Shown here: positions 8,167 to 16,712 of the stretch, in pieces
Numbering within the stretch: the stretch's first letter is position 1
How the letters are laid out: each line of letters starts with the position of its first letter
Source: an uncultured Clostridia bacterium
GTDB taxonomy: Bacteria; Bacillota; Clostridia; Christensenellales; Aristaeellaceae
NCBI GenBank assembly: GCA_947166385.1
Contig: CAMVEB010000013.1
Location: 1 to 64,000, forward strand
Direction of reading: 5' to 3'
Length of the DNA stretch: 64,000 nt
The notes under the pieces: model-generated
What the model was told of the DNA's origin: nothing
Database searches by the model: none
Seen by the model: the letters and a program-made list of their open reading frames with translations, nothing else
Program-made: the position numbers and the translations under genes

Positions 8167-8361
8167 ATGAACAGAGATATCAAAGAGAAGATCAAAGCTG
8201 CCGGACTGCACCAATACCAGGTCGCCGATATGTGCGGCGTTTCGGAAACAACGTTGGTTCGCTGGCTCCGGTATGAGCTGACTCCGGAAAAGCGGGAAAT
8301 GATTCTCGCTGCCATTGAGAAGGGAGGCCAAGATCATGGCACGTCTGTTAACAACTGCTGA
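8167..8361 (+). CDS. Small Cro-like helix-turn-helix protein
   Basis: The 64-residue protein is essentially one DNA-binding domain: KIKAAGLHQYQVADMCGVSE followed by TTLVRWLRYELTPEKR. It is the first gene rightward of the switch region and has a GGGAG site eight bases before ATG 8167. It probably competes with the divergent repressor. Its last 26 bases overlap the start of the excisionase-like gene. Confidence 0.72.
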   Translation: MNRDIKEKIKAAGLHQYQVADMCGVSETTLVRWLRYELTPEKREMILAAIEKGGQDHGTSVNNC

Positions 8362-8569
8362 GGGGAATAAAATGGAACGGGATGGAATTGATCTGAAGGA
8401 AGCTGCGGTTTTCCTGGGTATTGGCTTGACGAAAATGCGCGAAATTGAAAAGCAGCCTGACTTTCCCTCTTATCCTGCCGGAAGAAAAATCCTTGTTTCC
8501 CTGGAAAGGTTGAAGGAATGGCAGCAGCGACAGATTGATCTGTATAAACAGGAAAAGAAACAAATGTAA
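8336..8569 (+). CDS. Excisionase/AlpA-like DNA-binding protein
   Basis: The 77-residue protein has the winged-helix pattern of excisionase-type (HTH_17/MerR-like) proteins: IDLKEAAVFLGIGLTKMREI, a PSYPAGRKILVSLERL wing and a basic C-terminus. ATG 8336 is preceded by AGGGAGG at good spacing; an earlier in-frame ATG at 8315 has none. It could direct excision with the integrase or activate replication genes; the ten-base-phased GCGAT repeats near attR are possible targets. It overlaps the Cro-like gene and is followed 14 bases later by the primase-helicase gene. Confidence 0.7.
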   Translation: MARLLTTAEGNKMERDGIDLKEAAVFLGIGLTKMREIEKQPDFPSYPAGRKILVSLERLKEWQQRQIDLYKQEKKQM

Positions 8570-8583
8570 CGGAGGCCCGCAGG

Positions 8584-11016
8584 ATGATCGAATTCACAAT
8601 GTACCATTCCGGCAAGACAGGAGAATCTAAAAACACATATTACAAAAATACAGTGGTCATCCGCAATGCTGAAGATTTAATGAATGTATGTCGATATGAT
8701 CATGTATGCGCGGAATTCAAGAATTCTCACCGTTGCAACGATGATTTCATCCGGTGCCATGCGATTGCTGCGGACTGTGACAACGATAATGCAGAAGATC
8801 CAGACACCTGGTTAAGCCCGTTGAAGGTTTCTGAGCGATTGCCGGACGTACAGTTTTACTACTGCAAATCCCGCAATTGTGATAAAGTAAAGCATCCCAG
8901 CGAAGCTAATGAACACAGCGCAAGACCACGGTATCACTATTATTTCCCGCTGCAATACCCAATTAATGACATTTCGCTTGCCCGCAAAATAATGGATCGT
9001 TTCCTGTTTCTATTCCCGGAATTCGACAAAGATGGAACAAAACCAGCGCAGTTCTTTTTCGGCCATGCTGCACCAGAAGCTGGCGAAATTGACGGAGAAT
9101 TAGATATTGCGTCATATTTCACAAAGCATCCGGAGATCAAAGAACCAGAGCCAGAGAAAACAACACCGATAGAATCATCAAGCGCACCATCGGCAGCAGC
9201 TGTTTCAGATGATGATTTTTTCTTGCTGAACATTGAAGATGCTTTGCAATACGTTTCTCCGGATGATTATGGCGATTGGATCAAAGTTGGTCAAGGCTTA
9301 TTCGCCGCAGAAAGAAAACATAATACCGATTGTTATTCCATTTGGGATAAATGGTCAAGCAGCAGCGGAAAGTATAAAGGTGAACAGGAAACGCGCAGAA
9401 AATGGGCTTCATTTAAGGAAACTGGCACAGACAGAACCGCAGACGAAAGAACCATTTTCAACATGGCAAAGGATGCTGGATGGAAAGCAGCCAAACTGAC
9501 CGGAGAATATAAAAAAGCACACGAGGAACGACTGCAGCGCGAACGCGAAGCTCAAGAAATACAAGACGCTCTCCGGGAAAATGATATAGCGAAAATTGAT
9601 GCTCTGGGTATCAAATATTCTAATCCTAAGTCATTAAGCTGGGCGTTTGATTTCGATGGCAATATAATCAAGGTAATTGACAACAAAACCGGAGAAATTC
9701 TTTACCCAACTTCGGAAGACGGTGCGGATCCTGAACAGCCTATTCCTGGTGAAACAGTTCACACTGTAACAAACGCAATTAAAACAGCAAAGAAAAAGGA
9801 TTATATAACAGTCAATAATTATGACGATGTCGAAATCAAGCCAACAAATTACCTATTCTTTCCATGGTTTCCAAGAGGAAAAGTGAATGCTGTTCAGGGA
9901 GATTCCGGCTCTGGTAAATCCACTTTCATGTATGCAGTTGGGGCAAAGGTAACCACAGGCGAAGATCTGTTAGGTTCTCCATGCGACGACCCTGGGAATG
10001 TAATGTTTATCACAATCGAAGATGATGCATCTGATATAAAAACAGCATTCCAGGACTCAGGCGGAGATCTGTCCAAGCTGTTGAGAATTCCTGACCGTGA
10101 GCAAATTGCTAAAATGGATCTTTCTCAGGATAATATAGATGTTATCAACAGTATTATCAAGAATAAAAATATTAAACTGCTTGTACTAGACCCAATTCAG
10201 CAATTTCTTTCCGGTGACATGAACAAAGCGAACGAAACCCGCCCTCAATTATCCAGGCTTGTCAATATCGCAGAAGAAAATGACATCTGCATTGTCTTTC
10301 TGGAACACATGGGAAAGGATACAAGCAAATCGTCATTGCATCGCGGGATTGGTTCCGTTGATATTGGCGCCACTACCAGGTCAATCATGCAGATAGTAAC
10401 AGATCCGGAAGATGATAATTACAAAATCGCCTTCACAGTAAAAAACAACACTGCAGATCTGCATGATGTCCAACGTGCAATTCGTTACCAGATACAGGAT
10501 CATCCAAACAGTTATGATCCGGAGACAGGAAAACGCATTCATTACCATGGGCACGCTGAGTTTATAGAGACTTTAGAATACAATGAACGATTGTATCGAA
10601 AGGCCAGAAAAAAAGCCGAAGAAAAAGAGGATGAAGTTGAGGAAGTCCTTTTAAACATTAACTATGATAAAGATCCTTTTGTTATCACGGCGCGTGAATT
10701 GATCGCCGAAAATCCAAATGGTCTGTTTATCAGTACCGATGATTTCATTCAACGCATCACAGAATGTTGCGGACATTGCCCGTATACGCAGACAGCCGAT
10801 AAAAGTACCGGTATATATAACAGACTTGAAAAACTGAGGGTCTTGCTGCTTGACCGTGATGGGATACAAGTTGACAAACCAGGGGATGGCAAAATAGCAA
10901 AAGCGTACAACTGGCAATCAAGAATAATTGAACCTGAAAGCAAGCGCCGATTAAGAGGACTCGTCTTTAATGTGGTAAAAGCAAAGCAGGAAGGTTTCCA
11001 GCAAACGATAATTTAA
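8584..11016 (+). CDS. Primase-helicase replication protein (archaeo-eukaryotic-type primase plus RecA-like ATPase)
   Basis: The 810-residue protein has an N-terminal primase-polymerase-like domain (about 1-185) with acidic motif AADCDNDN around Asp64 and Asp66, a PRYHYYFPL segment and a GELDIASYF segment. A PriCT-like segment follows (about 215-305; YGDWIKVGQGLF, YSIWDKWSSSSGKYKG). Next comes a RepA/AAA_25-type ATPase with Walker A GDSGSGKS at 439-446 and Walker B KLLVLDP near 531-538, and a C-terminal winged-helix-like region. It should unwind and prime the element's DNA for autonomous replication. ATG 8584 follows ACGGAGG. The iteron-like array lies immediately downstream. Confidence 0.87.
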   Translation: MIEFTMYHSGKTGESKNTYYKNTVVIRNAEDLMNVCRYDHVCAEFKNSHRCNDDFIRCHAIAADCDNDNAEDPDTWLSPLKVSERLPDVQFYYCKSRNCDKVKHPSEANEHSARPRYHYYFPLQYPINDISLARKIMDRFLFLFPEFDKDGTKPAQFFFGHAAPEAGEIDGELDIASYFTKHPEIKEPEPEKTTPIESSSAPSAAAVSDDDFFLLNIEDALQYVSPDDYGDWIKVGQGLFAAERKHNTDCYSIWDKWSSSSGKYKGEQETRRKWASFKETGTDRTADERTIFNMAKDAGWKAAKLTGEYKKAHEERLQREREAQEIQDALRENDIAKIDALGIKYSNPKSLSWAFDFDGNIIKVIDNKTGEILYPTSEDGADPEQPIPGETVHTVTNAIKTAKKKDYITVNNYDDVEIKPTNYLFFPWFPRGKVNAVQGDSGSGKSTFMYAVGAKVTTGEDLLGSPCDDPGNVMFITIEDDASDIKTAFQDSGGDLSKLLRIPDREQIAKMDLSQDNIDVINSIIKNKNIKLLVLDPIQQFLSGDMNKANETRPQLSRLVNIAEENDICIVFLEHMGKDTSKSSLHRGIGSVDIGATTRSIMQIVTDPEDDNYKIAFTVKNNTADLHDVQRAIRYQIQDHPNSYDPETGKRIHYHGHAEFIETLEYNERLYRKARKKAEEKEDEVEEVLLNINYDKDPFVITARELIAENPNGLFISTDDFIQRITECCGHCPYTQTADKSTGIYNRLEKLRVLLLDRDGIQVDKPGDGKIAKAYNWQSRIIEPESKRRLRGLVFNVVKAKQEGFQQTII

Positions 11017-11034
11017 CCATGGTGGATAATAATT

Positions 11035-11064
11035 GGCCGGGATTTTCTCCCGGCCTGTTATTTT
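11035..11064 (+). terminator. Terminator of the replication operon
   Basis: GGCCGGGA (11035-11042) and TCCCGGCC (11048-11055) form a perfect eight-base-pair stem followed by TGTTATTTT, 18 bases after the primase-helicase stop. Confidence 0.85.
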
Positions 11065-11191
11065 ACACAGTATTTCCCATACAAAAAGAATGTGTGTAAG
11101 CTGTGTATTCTGTGCAACTGTGTGCATATGCACAAAACAACACAGAAAAACACAGATACACACAAAAACACAGAATATATTGAATCTGTGT
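11065..11191. repeat. Iteron-like CTGTGT/ACACAG array, candidate replication origin
   Basis: Seven exact copies of the hexamer occur in both orientations: ACACAG at 11065, 11140, 11150 and 11168; CTGTGT at 11101, 11118 and 11186; a CTGTGC variant starts at 11110. The array surrounds an inverted TGTGCATATGCACA and AT-rich spacers. No gene occupies it. Position directly after a primase-helicase is typical of origins of phages and satellites. Confidence 0.55.
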
Positions 11192-11201
11192 AGATGTACT
11201 T

Positions 11202-11516
11202 TCATTTGATCTTGAGTGCATTATCAATTTCCCTGTATACCGTTTGTCTGTTTACCTTCATTACATACGCAATATAGGCGTCAGACATTCCAAGCGCATA
11301 CCGGCAGCGAAGAATCACCCTTGTCCTTCTGTTCTGGATCTCATCCATCAGATATTCAAATCGCATGATGTTTTCCATCAATTGTTGTTTCTTATCTGGC
11401 AATGATATCAATGGTAGATTGTACCGATTCCGCCATTCAATGCATCGGGCAATTGCATTATATTCCAGAACATTGTCCCGGTAACTGATGATACAATCGC
11501 GTTCCAATTTGGTCAT
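11202..11516 (-). CDS. Small sigma-region-4-like phage regulator
   Basis: The 104-residue protein ends in a helix-turn-helix like sigma region 4: RRTRVILRCRYALGMSDAYI followed by AYVMKVNRQTVYREI. The first half is helical (KQQLMENIMRFEYLMDEIQN). Small proteins of this shape (RinA/ArpU/YqaJ-type regulators) control late or packaging genes in phages of Bacillota; membership in a particular family is inference. It is the last gene of the minus-strand side, and its stop adjoins the iteron-like array. The start at 11516 has a GGGGAG site at rather long spacing. Confidence 0.6.
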   Translation of the reverse strand: MTKLERDCIISYRDNVLEYNAIARCIEWRNRYNLPLISLPDKKQQLMENIMRFEYLMDEIQNRRTRVILRCRYALGMSDAYIAYVMKVNRQTVYREIDNALKIK

Positions 11517-11563
11517 TGCTTTTGTATCTCCCCGTCAGGCTGTCTCGTTCAAGTTGGTTTCCG

Positions 11564-12088
11564 TCAATGCCTTGCCCTCGTTGTAATCGGCTGTCCTGTT
11601 ATGATCGTTTCACAGACAAGCCGCCCAAAATCCGCAGACTGTACAGAAATTCCATTAACTTCTGTTTGGCTGATTTTCCCGGCGTTTGCAGCCTGCTTTA
11701 AATCATACTGTTTATAGGCTTCCCAGTATTCCGGCGTACAATTTCCGCCTCCTGTCGCGGCTATGTGCAGCAATGCCAGCGCGTCCCCCTGCTGTGCTGC
11801 CTGTAAAAGAGTATTCCGCGCTGCTTTTCTGCGGCGGTTATTCTGCCGGTTTCGTTTCTGCTCTGCCTTTTTCGCAGATTCCGCCCGGTCGGCTTCCGCT
11901 GCGGCCTTTATTGCGTCCCTGCGTTGTTTGGCCTGTAGGCGCTTCCGCTCCAAATATCCGCTTGTCTGTTCCCATTCCCGGCGCTTTTGAGCGTTCCCGA
12001 TTGTTGCACAGGTTGGGCTGCAATATCGCCCGTTGCCTGTTGTTGGTGTAAACGTTTGACCGCAGACAAGACACTGTCTTTTTTCCAT
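11564..12088 (-). CDS. Zinc-finger, basic coiled-coil protein of unknown function
   Basis: The 174-residue protein opens with a four-cysteine finger (CLVCGQTF, then RYCSPTC at about 21-27), reminiscent of short zinc ribbons in phage nucleic-acid-binding proteins. Residues about 33-95 are a very basic, alanine-rich predicted coiled coil (KRREWEQTSGYLERKRLQAK). The C-terminal part has no recognisable domain. The element's long noncoding region lies upstream. A DNA- or RNA-binding role, for example in packaging or late control, would fit but is not demonstrated. Confidence 0.6.
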   Translation of the reverse strand: MEKRQCLVCGQTFTPTTGNGRYCSPTCATIGNAQKRREWEQTSGYLERKRLQAKQRRDAIKAAAEADRAESAKKAEQKRNRQNNRRRKAARNTLLQAAQQGDALALLHIAATGGGNCTPEYWEAYKQYDLKQAANAGKISQTEVNGISVQSADFGRLVCETIITGQPITTRARH

Positions 12089-12840
12089 TCATAACCGGCC
12101 TCTCTTTCTGCTGTTATGCGCTTCGTAGAATCATGGCTTTTCTGATAATGTTCCCAGACGGCGGAACAGAAGCTCGGACGGGGGCCTAGGCGGGGGGGCT
12201 CCCCCCTACCAGGGATCGACAAGGCCGGTGCGCTTCTTGCCGGCGTCTGTCTCCCGGTAATCAGTTCATGACTGTTTCGCCTGTCGGATCCGGATGGCCG
12301 GTGCTGAATTTTGTTTCCCTTGTTCCGCTGCGAGAATCTGCTTTCCCTGATACAACACTCCTGCCGGCTGACCCAGGCAATTGCATAGCTTGAACTGGAT
12401 TATCATAGCTTTATCAAAAAGAGATTCTTTCTGCATCGCATCAGGAATCTTACTTCTTATTATTTCTGCTTACTTCCAATCATGATAAACATATTATGAA
12501 AGCCATTTCTCTGAAGAATGTTTCTTTGATGCAGCCGACTAGGGCGGGTGTGCCAGGGTACCGAACCCTACCGGGGGGAGAAAAAATGCCGGCAGTCTTT
12601 TTGAGGATCCTGATAATCGAATAATAAAAATCAATTACTAAGTTTCTGAATCAAAGCAATCATTGAAAAGCAATCATTATTTTATTTATTCTGATCCTGA
12701 CTGCCGGCTGGCTAATCAGCAGCAACGGAGGGGGCACTTCATTGCTGCCGGCAAGAATCATGTCGAGCCGGATCCGCGCCGGCGTACAGAAGAGGGGCGG
12801 TCAAATTGAGCCAGCCCCATCTCTTCTGTTGGTAACACAA
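12089..12840. other. 750-base noncoding region with strong secondary structure (possible packaging or regulatory region)
   Basis: I find no credible gene here. It holds a GGGGGGG-CT-CCCCCC hairpin (12192-12206) beside the palindrome CCTAGG; a partly inverted echo of that segment, CCCTACCGGGGGGAG, at 12566-12580; and a long inverted repeat (12588-12597 with 12699-12708) that encloses a doubled AAGCAATCATTG segment at 12653-12678. GC-rich palindromes in an otherwise AT-rich spacer could be a cos/pac-like packaging site recognised by a helper phage. That is inference only. Confidence 0.4.
12581..12708 (-). terminator. Long-range inverted repeat with T-run after the tape measure operon
   Basis: GCCGGCAGTC (12588-12597) pairs perfectly with GACTGCCGGC (12699-12708), with AGGATC/GATCCT pairing just inside. 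On the minus strand the stem is followed by A and then six T residues (complement of 12581-12586). It can end the minus-strand operon, though the about 100-base loop is unusually large for a simple terminator. Confidence 0.4.
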
Positions 12841-13161
12841 TTACTTACGAAGTCCCGCCAACATCCCACGAAGGGCCTTATCTTGCTTACTGTCATTCCA
12901 TTCGCTGGGACGTTCTTTTCTATATTTCATCCGCACTTTTTCAGCGGCTTCGGTTGCTGCAGCAGCGGCTTCCTGCTCTATCTGTTTTTCCATTTGCATA
13001 CGTTTCTTTTCTCCGTCGTTAGCTACAGCCAGATTTAGCCGCGTCTGAAACCGTGTCTGTTCATCCTTCAGATCACCCTGGAGTTCGGCAATTGTTTCCC
13101 TTGTCTCTGGTTTCATAGGTTCATGCAGTGATAGTATTATGGTATTTTTCGGATCTGCCAT
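12841..13161 (-). CDS. Unknown 106-residue helical protein downstream of the tape measure gene
   Basis: This short, charged protein has a probable coiled coil from about 20 to 85 (ETIAELQGDLKDEQTRFQTR; the stretch EQEAAAAATEAAEK) and a basic tail (RGMLAGLRK). ATG 13161 is preceded by GAGAGG and lies 23 bases after the tape measure stop, so the two are co-transcribed. In ordinary siphophages a distal tail protein gene stands at this position. This protein is far too short for that and resembles nothing I know. A scaffold or chaperone for the tape measure protein is conceivable. Confidence 0.55.
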   Translation of the reverse strand: MADPKNTIILSLHEPMKPETRETIAELQGDLKDEQTRFQTRLNLAVANDGEKKRMQMEKQIEQEAAAAATEAAEKVRMKYRKERPSEWNDSKQDKALRGMLAGLRK

Positions 13162-13184
13162 TTTCCTAACCTCTCTTTCTGTTC

Positions 13185-16100
13185 TTATGTTGAATATCTC
13201 ATAACGTCAATTTTATCGCCAAGGTACTTATTCACGCGATCTCCAACTTTCTGCCCATCCATGTAGAGAGACAAATCTGCATCAGCCAGGACGCGCCTCA
13301 TCGCGGTTTCTAACTGAGATACCAGATTCACATCTCTGTCGGCATTGAATTCCTTAGGATCGGGAAGAGTATAAGAATTACCAAGCGTTTGCAAGGTCAG
13401 TCTGCTTCTCAGATCGGCATTCGAAAGATCACCGGAGATCTGCATCATTGCATCAGTTATAACGCCTCTATTGCTTTCAATACCGGCTGCAATTCCCTTT
13501 GGGATCCATTGACCGACCTGGTTCTTCATGACCTTAGACGGGGAGCTGATGCCAAGCGCACCTTTTGCGGCCTGCAAGGCACTCATAGCCAGCTCGCGCA
13601 TTTTGTTGTACAGTGTGCCGCTTGAGGCGTTGATTCCTGCCACAATGCCGCTGACGATGTTCCCGCCAACACTGCTCCAAGCGATCCCATCAAAGGCTCC
13701 CTTGCCGGCGCTGGCCGCGCTGCTCATGGCTTCAGTAAATCCAGCCGGCTTCACGCCTCCGGTAATCTGCTCAATGATTGCTTCACCGACGCCGCTCCAG
13801 CTCAGCCCCTTGATCGCGGTCATGCAGGCGCCCATAATACTTGTGAATGTCGTCTGCAGCGTGCTGGCCTTGCTGTTTACACCGGTCTGCATTTTGGCCA
13901 TGACATCACCGCCAGCTACAGCCCACTTCTTTTCTTTTACCGTGGTGATCACGCTGTCCATGAACGTCCCAACATGGGTATTGAATCCTTCTTCTTTTCC
14001 CTCGAGGCCGGTCTGAATGCTACCAATAGCAACTTCTCCAGCGCCTTTCCAGGTGTCTTCCGTCTTGAACTTGTCCGCCGCTGTCTGGCCGACCTTTTCC
14101 AGTTTGTCATCGAGGTCGCTTTCTGTTGTCGTAACACCAGCCAGGATATTAGAACAAATATCACTACCCAGTGTATTCATCTTGTCTGTTGTTAATTGAT
14201 CAGCAATGGAAGAATATATACAAGCGCCGACGTTCTGCGCGGCTGACTTCAATTCTTCACTGCCGGTGTCCAGTGCTGATTTCAGATCAGTCATTGCCTG
14301 TGTCAGACCTTCGGCAGCTTGCTTCATGTCGTCGCCGGCAAACAGCTTCTTTAGTGCTTCACCCAGTCCTTCGGCAGCTGCTCCAATACCTTTGCCGATA
14401 CCTTCCGCAGCAGCCCCGCCGCCTTCCAGCAATCCGCCCAGGAAAGATGTAAGACCCGTCCAGACGTCGCCGATTCCACCCTGGATGGCCGCGCCGACTT
14501 CATCCCATTTGATACCCATCAAGAGATCGTGTGCGGCCTTGAACGGAGCTGCCAACACATCACCGGAATTCTCAATCAGGGCATTTGCGACGCCTCCGAG
14601 TGTTTCGCCCAACTTATCCCATTTGATCGTGCTGATGGTCGTGTGTGCAGCCGTAAAGGCGCCACTGAGAGCTTCATCAGTCAGTCCAATCAGGCCATTG
14701 GCCGCCTTGCCGACGGTATCACCCAGGCCGGCCCAGTCGATTTTATTGATCGTCGTTTCTACGGCCGTAAAGGCTCCGGTCAGTGCGTCATCGCCCAGGT
14801 TGATCAGGCCGTTGGCAGCTTTCCCAACTGTTTCGCCCAGTGCTTCCCAGTCGATTGTGTTGATAGTCGTTTCTACAGCTGTAAATGCTTTGGTCAGTGC
14901 ATTATCCGCCAGGTTCACCAGTCCGTTTGCAGCTTTGCCGACGACCTGGCCTAGGTTTTCCCAGTCGATGGTGTTGATAGTTTCTTCCGCCGCAGTAAAA
15001 GCAGCCGCGAGAACATCGCCTGTCAGGTTCACCATTCCGCTGGCGACTTTCATGACATTCTGGCCCAGCTTTTCCCAATCAATCCCGTTGATTGTGCTTT
15101 CCGCGTCCGAGAATATGCTGCCCAGGAAGTTTTCTCCGCCCGGATTCAGCGCCCCGGTGACCGCGTCCAGGATGTTTTTCCCGATGTCGCCGAAAGCGGA
15201 CAGGATCCCGCCGTCGCCCGTCAATAGCGTGACCGCGTCCCCGAACAGCGTCTGCGCCCACGTTCCGAACGTCCCGAGAATCCCTGTGATCCCCTCCCAG
15301 ATTTTCTGCCCGATGGCCCCGAAGTCGACGTCCCCGTTCACAACGGATTTGATCGCGCCGCTAACAAGCGAAATCAGCTTTTGTCCCAGTGTTCCCAGAG
15401 CACCAATGATCCCGTTTAAGATCGTGGTCCCCAACTGGATCCAGTCGACCTTTCCCAGACTCTCTAACAGTCCTGCACCGAAATCCAGCAAACTGCTCAT
15501 CAGCTGTGGGAGACTCTGCCCCAATCCTTGCAGCGCATTGGTTAACCAGGTTGTCAGCCTCGCGCCGACGTCGCCCAGGTTACCCAGCATTTGATCGAAC
15601 GAGGCGCTGATATCTCCACCCTGGAACAGCGTGGTCACAAAGTTCTTTGCGGACTCTTTCAACTTGTTCATGCTGGTTCCAAAGGTATCAGCCATCTTAT
15701 CATAAGCAGCTTGAACAGTATCCGCTCCGGATGCCATCTGTTCCAGGTTCTCTGTGAATGTGTCGACATCACTGGAAATCAGCATGGCCGCATTGCCGGC
15801 TTCCACACTGCTCCACAGATCCAACATACTGACACCGGTGGAGTCTGCATAACTCTGCATCATGCTGAACACGTCGCCCAGGTTGGCCCCATTGGCTATC
15901 ATTTCCTGGAAGGACTGGCCAGCGTATTTAGTGCCCGCTGCGGCCTTCTTCAGCGCATCAGCACCTTTTGTTCCGCTCTTACTCAATTCTGCCATTGCAG
16001 ATCTGAGCTGCGTCGTTGCCTGTGCCGTCGGCACACCGGCAGCAGTCATCTGGGCCAGTGCTGCACCGACCTGCTCGAAGTTGACACCGGCAGCAGCTGC

Positions 16101-16700
16101 AGTAGGCGTGACATTGGCCAGCGCTGCACCAAGCTCACCAACTGTAGTAATACCAAGGTTCTGCGTCTGCATCAGAACATTCTGAACCTTGCTCATAGCC
16201 TCTGAACCTTCAAGCCCATAAGCATTCATTGTCTTTGCTGTGGCGCTGAGAGCGGTATCAATGTCCGTGAAACCGGCTACGGCCAGTTTTGCGGATGCCT
16301 CAATCATCGGCCCAAGGTCTTTCATCGGCACGCCGGCAGACTCTGCACTATAGGCAGCATCCGCCAGTGTCGTGGCTGCCAGTCCGTAGGAACTGGAGAG
16401 CTCCAGCACTTTCGACTTCAATCCGTCAAACTCTCCACCGGTTCCTTTGAACAGTGTGGAAACCTTTGCCATTGCTGTTTCAAATTCGCTAGTGTGTGTT
16501 ATCCCATCAGCAATCAGCTTGCCGATGCCCAGTGCAGCTATAGCACCTTTCAGCTTACTGCCCAGGCTGGATCCGATCTTTTCGCCTGCCTGGGAGCCGG
16601 CAGATGTTGCCTCTCCATTCAACACACTGCTGATGGATCCCTGGATGCCCTTTGCAGACGGTACAATCTGCACATACGCTGTTGCGATTTCAGTCGCCAT
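13185..16700 (-). CDS. Phage tail tape measure protein
   Basis: The 1171-residue protein has the TP901-type tape measure core in its N-terminal 400 residues (SEFETAMAKVSTLFKG, LADAAYSAESAGVPMKDLGP, LGAALANVTPTAAAAGVNFE). A glycine-rich hydrophobic region follows (about 420-500), then five 38-residue tandem repeats (536-725), and a C-terminal half with NIVSGIVAGINASSG and ALGISSPSKVMKNQVG motifs typical of tape measure C-termini. Such proteins set the length of siphophage tails and leave with the DNA during ejection. ATG 16700 follows GAGGGGG. The frame is intact. It is the only clear virion gene in the element; no tail tube, tail terminator, chaperone frameshift pair or distal tail gene is present. 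Confidence 0.93.
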   Translation of the reverse strand: MATEIATAYVQIVPSAKGIQGSISSVLNGEATSAGSQAGEKIGSSLGSKLKGAIAALGIGKLIADGITHTSEFETAMAKVSTLFKGTGGEFDGLKSKVLELSSSYGLAATTLADAAYSAESAGVPMKDLGPMIEASAKLAVAGFTDIDTALSATAKTMNAYGLEGSEAMSKVQNVLMQTQNLGITTVGELGAALANVTPTAAAAGVNFEQVGAALAQMTAAGVPTAQATTQLRSAMAELSKSGTKGADALKKAAAGTKYAGQSFQEMIANGANLGDVFSMMQSYADSTGVSMLDLWSSVEAGNAAMLISSDVDTFTENLEQMASGADTVQAAYDKMADTFGTSMNKLKESAKNFVTTLFQGGDISASFDQMLGNLGDVGARLTTWLTNALQGLGQSLPQLMSSLLDFGAGLLESLGKVDWIQLGTTILNGIIGALGTLGQKLISLVSGAIKSVVNGDVDFGAIGQKIWEGITGILGTFGTWAQTLFGDAVTLLTGDGGILSAFGDIGKNILDAVTGALNPGGENFLGSIFSDAESTINGIDWEKLGQNVMKVASGMVNLTGDVLAAAFTAAEETINTIDWENLGQVVGKAANGLVNLADNALTKAFTAVETTINTIDWEALGETVGKAANGLINLGDDALTGAFTAVETTINKIDWAGLGDTVGKAANGLIGLTDEALSGAFTAAHTTISTIKWDKLGETLGGVANALIENSGDVLAAPFKAAHDLLMGIKWDEVGAAIQGGIGDVWTGLTSFLGGLLEGGGAAAEGIGKGIGAAAEGLGEALKKLFAGDDMKQAAEGLTQAMTDLKSALDTGSEELKSAAQNVGACIYSSIADQLTTDKMNTLGSDICSNILAGVTTTESDLDDKLEKVGQTAADKFKTEDTWKGAGEVAIGSIQTGLEGKEEGFNTHVGTFMDSVITTVKEKKWAVAGGDVMAKMQTGVNSKASTLQTTFTSIMGACMTAIKGLSWSGVGEAIIEQITGGVKPAGFTEAMSSAASAGKGAFDGIAWSSVGGNIVSGIVAGINASSGTLYNKMRELAMSALQAAKGALGISSPSKVMKNQVGQWIPKGIAAGIESNRGVITDAMMQISGDLSNADLRSRLTLQTLGNSYTLPDPKEFNADRDVNLVSQLETAMRRVLADADLSLYMDGQKVGDRVNKYLGDKIDVMRYST
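14526..15095 (-). repeat. Five 114-base tandem repeats inside the tape measure gene
   Basis: Residues 536-725 consist of five consecutive 38-residue units beginning T-I-N/S-x-I-D/K-W and containing GKAANGLxNL and a variant of ALTxAFTAVET; an incomplete sixth (LLMGIKWDEVG) follows. At the DNA level each unit is 114 bases and the copies have diverged, so the array is not a recent duplication. Unit number should change the measured length in steps of 38 residues. Confidence 0.85.
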
Positions 16701-16712
16701 GGTTTTCCCCCT

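Noticed and set aside
8315..8335. Upstream ATG at 8315 as start of the excisionase-like gene
   Set aside because: It lacks a ribosome site, while ATG 8336 has AGGGAGG at proper spacing.
11065..11191. CTGTGT/ACACAG array as a CRISPR or small RNA locus
   Set aside because: Repeats are six bases, in both orientations and with irregular spacing, and no cas gene is present.
14526..15095. Tape measure repeats as an assembly artefact
   Set aside because: The five units differ at many positions, so they are not a collapsed or duplicated read segment.
14206..15594. Open frame of about 460 codons on the plus strand inside the tape measure gene
   Set aside because: Antisense shadow of a repetitive gene; the Ser/Pro/Ala-rich translation only mirrors the Gly/Ala/Leu codons of the tape measure protein.
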